Shown: piece by piece, positions 1 to 11,723 of the stretch | Position numbering within the stretch: the stretch's first letter is position 1 | Layout: each line of letters starts with the position of its first letter | Source: Cololabis saira | Taxonomy: Eukaryota; Chordata; Actinopteri; Beloniformes; Belonidae | Reading direction: 5' to 3' | NCBI RefSeq assembly: GCF_033807715.1 | Contig: NC_084596.1 | Span: 41,808,057 to 41,872,056 of the forward strand | DNA length: 64,000 nucleotides | Translations under genes and position numbers: made by a program | The notes under the pieces: model-generated | Database searches by the model: none | Seen by the model: only the letters and a program-made list of their open reading frames with translations | What the model was told of the DNA's origin: nothing

Positions 1-249
1 AACCAAATTCACTCTATCCGGATGGAGCAATTTAACTGGATAGTTTTATTTAAAGGCCCAAATGAAATAGAGTAACGAGGCTGTTTTTAAAATGTAAGGA
101 GTAAAAAGTACAGATAATTGCGTGAAAATGTAAGGAGTAAAAGTAAAAAGTCGTCTGAAAAATAATTACTCCAGTGAAGTATAGATAACCAAAATTTATA
201 CTTAAGTAAGGTAACAAAGTATTTGTACTTTGTTACTTGACATCTCTGC
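1..249. mobile_element. hAT-like MITE, family A, right end (cut by window start)
   Basis: This is the end of a repeat with further copies at 6651-7357 and 52790-53480. It ends in ACTTGACATCTCTG, close to the CAAGTAACNAAGTA / TTACTTGACACCTCTG ends of the other copies. Its left part lies outside the window. Confidence 0.75.
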
Positions 250-464
250 TATTTCATAAAACCCTAAGTGGTAGCTGCCTTTTTTTCTCTCCACAATCTG
301 AAAGTGATCAACTGAACTAACCCTGAAGGTTTAATACGTGTTGGTCTACATTTAGAAAAATCATTCTCTGGAGGAGTAAGTTATTTGTAAAATTTCAGTG
401 AACTGTTGGTTAAATTTTGGAACCAAACAATTTAAAGTGTAACAAATCTAGTCAGTGTTCTTCA

Positions 465-1361
465 ACCATAGTCCTCGGGACCCCCGGTGACTGTCATTAA
501 CAGACTTGTGCAGAGCTGGGGCCGGATTCACCAATATGTTCTTAAGAACAATCTTAAGAAATGTCAGAAAGAAATAGATCTAAAATGAAGAAGTTCATAA
601 GAAAGTTCTTAAGTGAAATTCTTCAATATTTTCTTAAGAACCGTCTTAAGAACTGTCATTTCTTACAAATTTCTTATTTTTCCTAATTAAGAACTTCTTA
701 AAATGTCATTGCATTGCACGCGCCAACAAACAACATTTATACATGTAGTTTGGTCTTAACCGTCAGTCACTCACTAAACATGGAGAAGGAGAAAAAGAGA
801 TGCAGAAACTTTTCAAGGTTATGGTGGATGAGATTAATGAGCGAAAAAAAATACTATTGGGGAAAAATAATAACTACCACGCTAACTAACATGCTAACAA
901 ACAGTTAACAGGCTCTTATTTATTATATATTAATTAATTACAAAGTATATCCTCAAACTATGACCTACTAGTCTAAATTTGTCTAAAATGTGTTGAAAAA
1001 GGTGATATTAGAGTTTTACCTTTTCACAGAAGAAATTTTACGACAGGTCAAGGTTGTCTTAAAGTTAAGAAAAAAGTCAGAACAAATTTGAGAACTTTTA
1101 TTTCCAGAATACCATTTATTAAGTTTTTTCTTAAGAAGAAAGTTGAGAAAATACTTAAGAACTTTTTTGGAGAATATGACTTCTTCTCTTTTTTCTTCTT
1201 AAGACTGAACTTAAGAAAAAAATGACACTTAAGATTTTTCTTCTTAAGAATGTTTTGTGAATCGGCCCCTGGATAACAAGCTGATGACGACTATTAATTA
1301 GAATCAGGTGTGATGATGCAGGGAAACATCTAACATGCAGGACTGGGTTGGAGACCCCTGG
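465..1361. mobile_element. hAT-like MITE (family M) split by a PIF/Harbinger-like element
   Basis: The outer parts (about 465-518 and 1269-1361) read like one short fish repeat with the phrase AATCAGGTGTG..GCAGGGAAACATCTAA and a GGAGACCCCTG end. A related copy is at 14155-14330. The Harbinger-like element at 519-1268 interrupts it. The outer boundaries are approximate. Confidence 0.5.
519..1268. mobile_element. PIF/Harbinger-like non-autonomous element, family B copy 1
   Basis: The ends are inverted (GGGCCGGATTCACCAATAT and TTTTGTGAATCGGCCC) and CTG is duplicated on both sides (516-518, 1269-1271), which fits the CWG target preference of PIF/Harbinger. TTCTTAAGAA motifs are dense near both ends. 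Around 780-870 is a decayed reading frame beginning MEKEKKRCRNF and continuing in another frame as KVMVDEINERKKILLGK, which resembles the Myb/SANT-like accessory protein of Harbinger transposons. There is no transposase. A second copy is at 42372-43140. Confidence 0.65.
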
Positions 1362-1732
1362 TATACATGAAACAATATTAAAGATGCATTGACACCCGTT
1401 TAGTCCACTCCATGATCAGAACAGTCTGATACGGGTCAAAGAAGCAGACTTGTATTTTTATTGTAAAGCATTAAATGTTACTCTGGTCCGCTTCAAACTG
1501 ATCAAATGCAGGAGAAAACTACAACGCGGGGCATTGTGGGTAATTATTGTAGGAACTTGTAGCGGTTTTCGGGAGAAATCCCTCATGGTCAGAGTTCTAA
1601 TCAGGGCCGTCAATTGGGTAAGCCAAGGTATGGCAGCCGCCACACATTTGTATTGATTATTCTATTACTTAATACATATAGAATAACTACAAATGCAAAT
1701 CAGAACAACATGATCGATTTCACTAGTTATTA

Positions 1733-2133
1733 TACACTGCAAAAACTCAAAATCTTAAGAATATTTGTCTTATTTCTAGTTAAAATGTCTAATTTTTAGT
1801 CAAAGAAAATCTCATTACATTTAAGACAAGACTCAAAAACAACCATTTTCACCTGTTTCAATTAGATTTTCACTTAAAATAAGTAGAAAAATCTGCCAGT
1901 GGAACAAGATTTTTTTGCTTGTAATGAGAAGATAAATCTTGTTCCACTGACAGATTTTTCTACTTATTTCAAGTGGAAAATTTACTTGAAACAGGAGAAA
2001 ATTGTCAAATAACAAGTTATTTTTCTGGTAATGACTCTTGTTTTAAATGTAATGAGATTTTTTGACTAAAAATGAGACATTTTAACTAGAAATAAGACAA
2101 ATATTCCTGGTAAGATTTTGAGTTTTTGCAGTA
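1733..2133. repeat. Palindromic MITE, family C copy 1
   Basis: The 400-bp element is one imperfect inverted repeat. It opens CACTGCAAAAACTCAAAATC and closes with GATTTTGAGTTTTTGCAGT; the arms carry TTTCACTTGAAATAAGTAGAAA-type sequence and its complement. Related palindromes sit inside larger elements at 18134-18861 and 62165-62933. Confidence 0.75.
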
Positions 2134-2639
2134 AGCGAGACTGCATTTGAAAAAGTTCCAGTTTTCTTGACCACACAGATAAGCTACATAGCAGACTTCT
2201 GTGATGAGTGTTTGCTGGACGTGTTGGTTGATACTCTAGTTCTGTGACTCGTAACCTTGCCATACCTTAGCTTCCACTGAATTCTAATAGGGACAGACAA
2301 ATATGGCACAATTTCTGGCAACAAGCTCCCACAGGAATAAAGAAGTTTGCAAATTAACTAGAAGTTGCGCTGCCTTAACCAGTAGATGGGAGACTTTTCT
2401 TCTTGGCTGTCTGGTCTCTCTCAGTGATTGTTGATGCAGCGGGAGGAACACATTAGTGCCCATTGGCACAGTGTCTACTGAACTATTAATTACGGTAGGT
2501 GTGGAAACACCTAGAGCAGGTTTATGAATAAAAAGAATCCATAAAGTTAATTCAATAGCAGGGCAGGACCAGTTCAAACTAAAGCAAAACCCACATGCAC
2601 TTAAAACAAGACAGGAGTCAGATTCATATTGAAACATAT

Positions 2640-3150
2640 CAGCTTGTCAGGAACAAATTTTTATTAATGTCATAATTAATAATGTGTCATCAGCATCATC
2701 AATGAAATGAGTTAGTCTGTTTAAAGCAGAATCAAGTGTGCATTCTTTACCCTTCTTTTCTTGATGAACACTTCAGTTCCACAAAGCGAGGAAGAAAAAG
2801 GATGAGGATGTGTGTGTGTGTGCGTGTGTGTGTCGGTGTGTGTGGAGGGGGGAGAGGGTGTAAAAGACGTCAGGGACTGCAGTGAAGGAGGAAACAGGGA
2901 AAATGATGTCTGGCAGAGCAGGAATCTCCCCCTTCACTGGGATATGATTGGTTTTTCCCTTGTGCAAGAATGACGACAAAAAACACAACCAAAAGAAAAG
3001 AAAAAAAAGAAGTCAAAATGGTGATCTAGAAAAACAAAAATAAGAGAGAAAGGGGGATTGCTTGCTGAGATGTGATGTTGGCTGTTTTTGTTTGTTTTTT
3101 TTCCTTCTTTTTTTGTTTTGTTTTTAAATTTTTTGTTCCGTAAAGCCACG
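2640..3150 (-). other. gpbp1l1: gpbp1l1 probable 3' UTR
   Basis: This is the stretch after the gpbp1l1 stop codon at 3151-3153. A possible AATAAA signal on the minus strand lies at 2660-2665. A GT-rich simple repeat (about 2811-2843) falls inside. The end is inferred only from the signal. Confidence 0.4.
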
Positions 3151-3321
3151 TTAGGATTTGATGCAGTCGTCGTCGTCAGAGGTCTGGCTGCTGCTACTGG
3201 TTTCGGACTCGGAGCCCTCCTCCACGTGCGCCTCCGCCACACTCCTCCAGGGAGTGAAGTGCAGGGTCACACCTCGTGTCCGTGGAAGAACACCATTCCT
3301 CTGCATGCCATTCCTCTTAAG
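3151..3321 (-). CDS. gpbp1l1: gpbp1l1 coding exon 10 (last)
   Basis: The acceptor is CTGCCCAG. The exon encodes 56 residues and a TAA stop, starting LKRNGMQRNGV, with FTPWRS in the middle and ending TSSSSQTSDDDDCIKS. This is the conserved acidic tail of vasculins. Confidence 0.93.
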   Translation of the reverse strand, partial: LKRNGMQRNGVLPRTRGVTLHFTPWRSVAEAHVEEGSESETSSSSQTSDDDDCIKS

Positions 3322-6300
3322 CTGGGCAGAGAAGGCACACATTTAGAGTGTGAATAACAAACTTCTCAACTAAATGTTTGTGGAGACCGGCTGAGGTCTG
3401 ACTGGACGGCTCACCTGTTCGGTTTTAGTCTGGAACTCTCTCAGCTCGTCCTCCGTCAGAGGCAGGAAGTTGTCATCATTTTCTGGGTACTCCTGCCAGC
3501 CCATGGCCTTCAGCAACCTGGAGAAGCAAGATAACATCGTGTTTAGTTGATGGAGTGTGGGTATCCAGAACTAGGCCTGTGTTGAAAAAAAATAGATTTT
3601 CCAATTCTAAATCAATTCGTATGTCTAAAAATCGATTTTTTTTCCTTCATCATTACATTTTCAACTTTTCAACGACCTGAGAATAACTGGCGCCATGTTT
3701 TTCCCTTTAAATATGTTTAAAAGGTATGAAAACATTAAAGTTTTCAGTTATAATTGCATAAATTGTCCATATTTCATTACTTTATACTATCTTGGGGTTA
3801 CAGTTGCATAAAATGCTCAAAACCAAATTCTCAAAAATTTAAAACCAAAAAAGAACGAAAATGGAAAAAATAAAAACAGAATAAGGGAAAAAAAAAAAAT
3901 CAGGCCCCGTTTACACGTAGCAAAAAACGGTGGCGTTTTCATGCCTTTTGGCCGTTCGTTTACACGAAAACGAAGCTCAAAGTCACCAAAAACGATCATT
4001 TCTGAAAACTCCGGCCAAATTGGAGATTTGGAAAAACTCTGTCTTCACGTTTGCGTCTAAACAGAGAGAAACGGACATTTAGGCTTCAGAACGTCACATT
4101 ATGAGACAGAAACGTCACCAGCGTCATGAGTGACACCTGTGTTTACAATTTGTTTGGCCACCGTCAATATTTTCTTGTATTTTACCTGTTTTATATTCTA
4201 AAGTCACACTTAAAAGTAACTCCACTTCTCTGTCACTCCAAACGAAAGACTTTCGTTCATCTTGGAAGTAACTGGAAGTTACTCGTGTCATTTGTTGATG
4301 TTTTTTTCCAGGATTCTGATTGGCTAGCATGACTTTATCTTCTCGTTACACTGCCCCCTGTAGGTTTGGCTGCTCATAGCACCTTAACAGCTATTTATGC
4401 GGGTTCGTGTAAATTATGGTATTTTTCAAAACATAGAGGGGGAAATATCCGTTTTTGTAAATACCCGGCTATGTGGAAACGTGGCCTAAAACTGATTTCC
4501 TCCGTCTCCGTTTCCTCCCTGGATCTGTTTGGTAATTCTGCTCCACGATGTTTCTGAAAGCAGTTCTATCAGCATTCTGGGAGCTGATTGGTCCTTACAG
4601 CATCATTAGCTGCAATACTTGCTGTTTAATCTCAATATAATACTAGTATTAATATGTTGCAGAACTAGACTGTCATATAATTCATGCAACAGCTCAAAAA
4701 ACAGTTTTAATAACATTAACCCAAATCAATATCGGAATTGAATCGGATCGAATCAAATCTTGATAATCGATTCTGAATCTTAAGAATGGGAATTTAATCT
4801 ATTCTTGACATTTGAATGGATCCCCAGCCCTATCCAGAACACACACACAGCCAGGTTTCCTGACCTGTGCTCTGCCTCCAGTGAGCTGGACAGGTGTTCA
4901 GTGTCGGAGTCACTGAGGGAGTAGGACAGACCGTTCTCATGGCAGACTTCCTCGCTGTAGGGTTTGGGCTCTGGGGTACTGCTTTCACCCTAAGGGACAA
5001 CATTCCCATTAGAACAAAATACAGTTGAGAAGATGTTGGGAAATGAGCAGAAAATCAGCTCAAACTAATCCCCGCTGCTGCGTACCTCTCCGGATGTTCC
5101 TGGGCTGCTGCTGGTCGTCAGCTCCCCAGTGCCTTCGTCCTTCAGAGCTCGGAGAAACTCGCTCTTACGGTCCGGACCGCGACGCATCAACTTGAGTCTT
5201 GACGGAGCAATATCTATTGGGGGAGTCGTGCTGGAAGGGTGCTGCACAAGAAAGTCCTGATTAGTCTTGCAATGGGATCTTTCTCACATTGGTCAAATAG
5301 AGGGTTTGCATTGACGTCACTTTCTCACTGGACCACGCTCCCTTACTCTCACTGAGTGGTAAAACATCAGCAAAAACAGCTGCAACTAGTGGAGAAGACG
5401 GGATAACAGCTGATTATCGGCTTAAATTCAAGTCAGTTGGACTTGACAGTGACCCGTACAGTTACCCCAAGAACCAGTGGTCCATGGACCTTAATATTTG
5501 GTACAGTTACCAAGAACCAGTGGTCCATGGACATTAATATTTGGTACAGTTACCAAGAACCAGTGGTCCATGGACATTAATATTTGGTACAGTTACCAAG
5601 AACCAGTGGTCCATGGACATTAATATTTGGTACAGTTACCAAGAACCAGTGGTCCATGGACATTAATATTTGGTACAGTTACCAAGAACCAGTGGTCCAT
5701 GGACATTAATATTTGGTACAGTTACCAAGAACCAGTGGTCCATGGACATTAATATTTGGTACAGTTACCAAGAACCAGTGGTCCATGGACATTAATATTT
5801 GTCCACCAATCCAGTTTCCTGATATTTATATGTTCTTAATTTCTACGCCGGGGGAAATACACGAAGCAAAGCTTGAAGGCTTACAAAAGTCTTGACGCTT
5901 GGTCCGACTTCAAGACAGGATTTGTTGGTGAAATTAAAGTGATGAGGACACCGAACTTTATGATTTGACCGTTTAACGTTAGCTACCCAAAAATCCAACA
6001 TTACCTGATACAAAATGGGAACCACAAATCCACGTTTCGGTGTCTGGAATCCAGTTGTTTCTGTGAATTGCAGCGATCCATTGTCTCTCTTAAGCTTATT
6101 TTTCGTCAGTCTGTAAAACGATAACTCTGATTTCTTGCTAAATCTATAAGTACAGTCGATCACACAACAGCTCTTTCCCGTTTTAGATGTTTTCCAGTTG
6201 CTCAAACTGAAAGTCTACGCTGCCACTCAGTCTTTCTGACACTCAGTCTTTCTGACACTCAGTGGGTGTAACCCGCTGTGAAGTCGCATTTGTGACGTCA

Positions 6301-9300
6301 TGCACATTCCCTCTATAGTTCAGACAGAACTTCAAAGGAGTTCCTTTTTCCTCGTTTTGAATGAATGAATGAATGAGTATTGCTATGATGGGAGGGGTCC
6401 AGTCCTCACCTCTTTCTGTGTGTTGTGCTGTGGTGCACTGACGGGGGTGCTGGGTTTGGCTGCAGAGACGGGGCTGGTGAAGACTGAATCCCGGCCTGGC
6501 ATGTGGAGACCAGACTTTGTGATCTCTCGACCACCGGATTTCCATTGGGTGCTCTACAAACACGTAACAGACAGAGTGGTTGGATCAGACTGGCACACTG
6601 ACCACTCGCTGGGCTCGCCATCTAACCATACACCTTGGTTCAATACTAAGCAGAGGTGTCAAGTAACAAAGTACAAATACTTCGTTACCTTACTTAAGTA
6701 GAAATTTTGGTTATCTATACTTCACTGGAGTAATTATTTTTCAGACGACTTTTTACTTTTACTCCTTACATTTTCATGCAATTATCTGTACTTTTTACTC
6801 CTTACATTTTAAAAACAGCCTCGTTACTCTATTTCATTTCGGCCTTTAAATAAAAACTATCCAGTTAAATTGCTCCATCCAGATAGAGTGAATTTGGTTA
6901 TGGTTGTTTCAGATGTTCTTGTCCAGTTTTGTTCTTACATCCGTTCCCTCAGATTCCTGCAGCTAAACTTGGATGTACATTCCAATAAAGGTTAGGATAA
7001 ATGATAACATGCCTCTGAAGTTTGACTTTTTGCACCATTACAATACTTATAGGCAACTATTCATCATATCTCCTGCTCTCTGAAACACATGTTAATGCTC
7101 AATAGTACACATATATGGTTCTTTAATATATTTGCATTATACTAAGATGCATTCATTTTCAATGGCTTTTGTCCTTAATGGCTTTTTTCCCCCCTTACAT
7201 TACTTTTACTTTTATACTTTAAGTAGTTTTGAAACCAGTACTTTTATACTTTTACTTGAGTAAAAAACTTGAGTTGATACTTCAACAGGAGTATTTTTAA
7301 ACTCTAGTATCTATACTTCTACCTGAGTAATTAATGTAAATACTTTTGACACCTCTGCTAATCATACACCTTGGTTCAATACTTAATGAAATCAAACAGC
7401 TATTAACGTACTTTGGTGGGGGCCACGGCGGGCTTGGGGACCAGGTTCTTGTAGACACTGGAGCCTGTGATGGGAGCTTTGCTGCCATTGGTGGGCAAGG
7501 AGCCAGCAGTGGCAAACCCTGCAGAGAAAGCTGTGCTAGTGTCCTCCTTGGAAACCTTCTTGATCACCAGCATTTTGGACACCATTTGTTTGCCACTGGG
7601 TGGATTTTCTGAAGCATGATTGGGACAAACGGAGAGGAGTTGTTCCACTTGATAATAAAAAGGTACATAACAGAGATGCAAACTTATCAATTTAAATAAA
7701 GTGAAGCTTGAAGCTCTTACCCCACACCCCAGCATGGGGAGCGACTGCTCGCATCTGAGTGCCAGGCTTTCCAGGTGTTTCAGGGTTTAGGGAAGGCTGA
7801 AAGACAAAGCAACTGCGTGAAATATTTGGTACGGAGCATTTAGGAATTTCAAAATAAGTAATGTTGTCCCGATCGATCGGCCTTTTCAAAACATCGGTAT
7901 CGGCCAGAAAAGTATTGGGACATACCTAGTTATTAATGTTTTTAATATATATTAAATCGTTTTATAAATCGTTGCATTTAACGTCACTTCCGGCCGGCGA
8001 AGTAAGTGAAACTAATAATAATAATAATGACTTGGATTTATATAGCGCCCTTCTAGGCACCCAGAGCGCTTTACAGAAATCATTATTCATCCATACACAT
8101 TCTCTCCAGTGGTGGTAGCTACATTGTAGCCACAGCTGCCCTGGGGCAGACTGACAGAAGCGTGGCTGCCATATCGCGCCTAACGGCCCCTCCGACCACC
8201 ACCAACATTCACACACATTCAAACGCAATCACACGGGGCAAGGTGGGTAAGGTGTCTTGCCCAAGGACACTACGACAGCAAACTGGGACAGAGCGGGATT
8301 CGAACCGCCGACCTTCTGATCATTGGACGACCCGCTCCAACACCTGAGCTACTGCCGCCCGTCTAATATGGTTTACATGTTTGAATTGTGAAATGTTATA
8401 TCTGTTCATGTTCATTAAGCTGCTGCTATTCATTTCATCCATTCAGAATGTTGCACTAAGTTTAAGCCAAAAATTATTTTAATTTTCTTGTATTTGTGAG
8501 TTTGACTGGATGTCATTCAACTACCTCTTTTGAAGTTAAATTTATTTATTTTTGTTATTGCACTATTCTGCACTTTTTGTTTTAGTTTACAATTTCATGT
8601 TTTCACATTTTGTGGCACCAGAGCTGATAAGCTTTGTTGAAATAAATGTCCATGTTGTTCTCCAATGGACAATAAAAGAAACTTGGGAGTTTTAGTCGTC
8701 TTTTTTTTTTTTTTCATTCATTGCCAAAATGTATCTGATCGTAAAAAGTATCGGAAATGTATTGGGAGCCAATAAAGGTGATCGGATCGGGAAAAATTGG
8801 GATCGGCAGATACTCAAACTCAAGTGATCGTGATCGGATCGGGAGTTAAAAAGTCCTGATCGGGACAACCCTAAAAATAAGTTTACTTGCAAGAAGAGAA
8901 AAATTGAAAAAAACAAAACTCTGCCTCCCTGTACTACTTGGCAATCTCTTGCGATGCATGATACTCGCAAAATAATAATAAATCAATTAAAAATCATGCT
9001 TGGTAAAGAGGGTTGTCAACTCACAAAGTCCTCCTCCACAAACTTCAGCTTGTCGTCCTTGCCGTCCTTGCGTTCCTCGTTAGGAAACTTGTCCTGGTAC
9101 GAGGTTCCTTTGCGAGGATGGAAGTTGCCGTTGCGTTGCCGGTGCCCCACCTGCCTGTCCCTGTCGCCGCCTCCTCGTTTGGGATGGCGCCCCTGGTGGT
9201 GGTGGCTGTCCTGTGCACCCCGTGGAGCCCCATGCCAGCTGGGGGTTTCTTTCCAACAAGAGCCCCCGGCCAGCCCACCGTGCCCTCCCTTGGCCACCCC

Positions 9301-11655
9301 CGAGTCCACGGAGTCATGTCTCAGGAGCAGCGAAGGCTGCTGCCATCCATCCCCTGGAGAGAAGGAAGATAGGGAGGAAATATAAGACACAGCAGACTTA
9401 AGGATGTGGGGAACTAGGCCTTAACTGATTACTGGACAGGTACATTATTTGGCGCTTTTCAACTACCGTATTTTCTGCACTATAAAAGGCGCACCGCATT
9501 ATAAGGCACACTTAATATATGGTAAAATACCGTACTATAGTGGCTGAGGTTGAGTTACGTATCTACCTGATGGAGCTGCGCTACAGGAAATGCTACAAAA
9601 TCCTACAGTACTTAGTCTTGTTGTCTTCTTCATTTAGATCACACAATCAAATACGTCACAGCAGCTTCTCCAACCTCCTACTTCTGATCTGGGAATTGAA
9701 AAACGAGGGCGAGGCGAGTTGTGCTGAGTAGGTACTAGTGTAAAAGCGCCAATTGAGGGTGATACTGAGCTACAGCACAGATCTAGTTTCAAAAAATCCA
9801 ATGTCATTAAATAAATAAATAAATAATAAATAAATAATAAATAAAATAAATAAATAAAAATCGATCTTTAGACATATGAATCAATTTTTAGGAATTAATA
9901 TGATTTAGAATCGGGAAATCGATTTTTTCAACACAGGCCTACGAAGAGCATACTTCAAGTCCCGAGTTCCCACACGGACTGGAACTCGGCGGACTGGAAG
10001 TTTGTAGTCAGCACCATAGACATATATATGTATATATTTATATGGTCAGCACCGGAGTCCCACGCAAGACGGAGCTTGACGAGCCTCGCTCATCTTTAAG
10101 GGCTCCTGTTTGGAAACACTTTGGTTTCCCGGTGAAAAAAATAACAGACAAAGACAAATAGATAACACGAGAGCAGTGTGCCGACGTTGTTCCCCAGCCA
10201 TCGGGCACGTTTCCGGCAACACCTCAAACCTCATAACGCATTTGAAACGGCCCCAGTGAATGTGAACATCACTGCTGTGAGGAAAGAAACCAGCACCACG
10301 TCAACGCAGCGACCTCTAAAGCTATAACTAATGCCACTGCTGTTTTTATAGCAGTGAATCTGCAACCATACTCAGCTGTTTTGATGCAATAGATGGCCAG
10401 AACAACATAAGCCGATTCATAAATAAATTAATTCTTGCTGTAGCCTTCGGGTTTATGTTGGAACTTACTTGACCACACTCTACGCTGTAAGAAATTAAAA
10501 TGAATGATGCAACTATTGCTTGGTAGAGCAAAACTACGATGAGGTAAAACAAAAACATAAAACAAAAAAAAATTAGCTATTGTATCCGATTGAGACTTTG
10601 CTTAAGAAGAAAGTAGTCACAATGAAAACATTTGGTCATCAATTAAAATGGTTGTAAATAAATCTAACTGAGTGGCAGTTTGAGTTCTCCTAAATTTGAC
10701 ACCAGTGTTTACATTTTTGGCTGCTTTTCCTTCAGTTATTGGTCTTTATTAGTAATAATTAGCATCCAAGTTGGAAGATTCACAGTTGTCGTTATCCATT
10801 TTAAACATGCTTTTAGAAAACCAAACGCCATTAATGATAAACACAGTTTTATGACCAAGGATAACCTTGAGAAAATGACACCAGAATTCCTTGAATCTTT
10901 ATCAGTATTTGTCAGGGACGCATTACCAAGGCTTGATGGTTTACCAGCGTAAACGTTTTTATTACTTTTTAACAACAAAATGAAAAATCTGATGCGACAT
11001 TTACGGTAGAATATTTTGGAGGGAGAGTATTGAAAAAGAAGGATTGCAGACGCCAGGAATTATGATGAGGGACTGGAAAGACAACGGAGACGACATCTCT
11101 ATGACCTTCTGAGTGAAGAAATTATTCATCTACTAAAACCTCACTGCAGAAACTGACACAAAAAAAAAACTGGGGAAAAAAATAAATAAAAAATAAAAAT
11201 CAGACTGAGATAAAACAGAATTACAACAACTCAGATTAAAAAAAAAGGGACATGGACAACATTTTAAAACTGGCCTGACTCTACATTTATTCTTAGTTCA
11301 CATGAACAACTGCACAACTAGACCAAGGTATCCATCCTTTTGATCTCCATGCACAGAAAATACTTTTACTGCGTTTTACTGTCCCAACCGATGCAGACGT
11401 GTGCACAGTCCTCTAAAAAGCTACAGCAGCCGAGCCTTCACATGTCTGATGCTGACGGGCTGACAGCCAGCTGGACCTAGGAGGGCGACAGCAGCCCCTG
11501 CTTTCATCACCAAGAACAAGAAGGAAACCCAAAAATGACCAAGGATTAAGATCCCCACATTAAGAGTTCAGACATAAGTTTCATTTCAACACTTTACTCA
11601 TGAAGCAGATTTATTTAGTCTTTAACAGGAGAGCAAAGCAAAAAAAAAATAAATA

Positions 11656-11723
<68 letters not shown>

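Larger units (their letters stand above)
5297..6316. mobile_element. Non-autonomous THAP-encoding DNA transposon remnant
   Basis: The inverted ends are ATAGAGGG..TGCATTGACGTCAC and GTGACGTCATGCA..CCCTCTAT, each followed inward by CACTGAGTG. From the right end, minus strand (6205 inward), a frame starting MSNWKTSKTGKSCCVIDCTY has the start of a THAP zinc finger. From the left end, plus strand, a frame runs ..DYRLKFKSVGLDSDPY and, after a minisatellite, PPIQFPDIYMFLISTPGE and (frameshifted) LDAWSDFKTGFVGE. I compare this second frame with the region before the SWIM finger in SWIM/YqaJ-type proteins common in fish and invertebrates. No target duplication was found. It lies in a gpbp1l1 intron. 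Confidence 0.6.

Noticed and set aside
8162..8347. Plus-strand open frame containing RLTAPPTTTNIHTHSN, repeated at 55149-55388
   Set aside because: It is the antisense of the tRNA-derived SINE.
8283..8360. tRNA-like sequence on the minus strand
   Set aside because: It is the head of a SINE with a long non-tRNA body and tail, and the cloverleaf is not intact.
9013..9385. Plus-strand and third-frame open frames over 119-143 codons
   Set aside because: Shadows of gpbp1l1 coding exon 3, which is on the minus strand and matches the protein family.
10680..10952. 90-codon plus-strand frame (..NLEKMTPEFLESLSVFVRDA..)
   Set aside because: It has a plausible amino-acid mix but no splice or family support. 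Not called.
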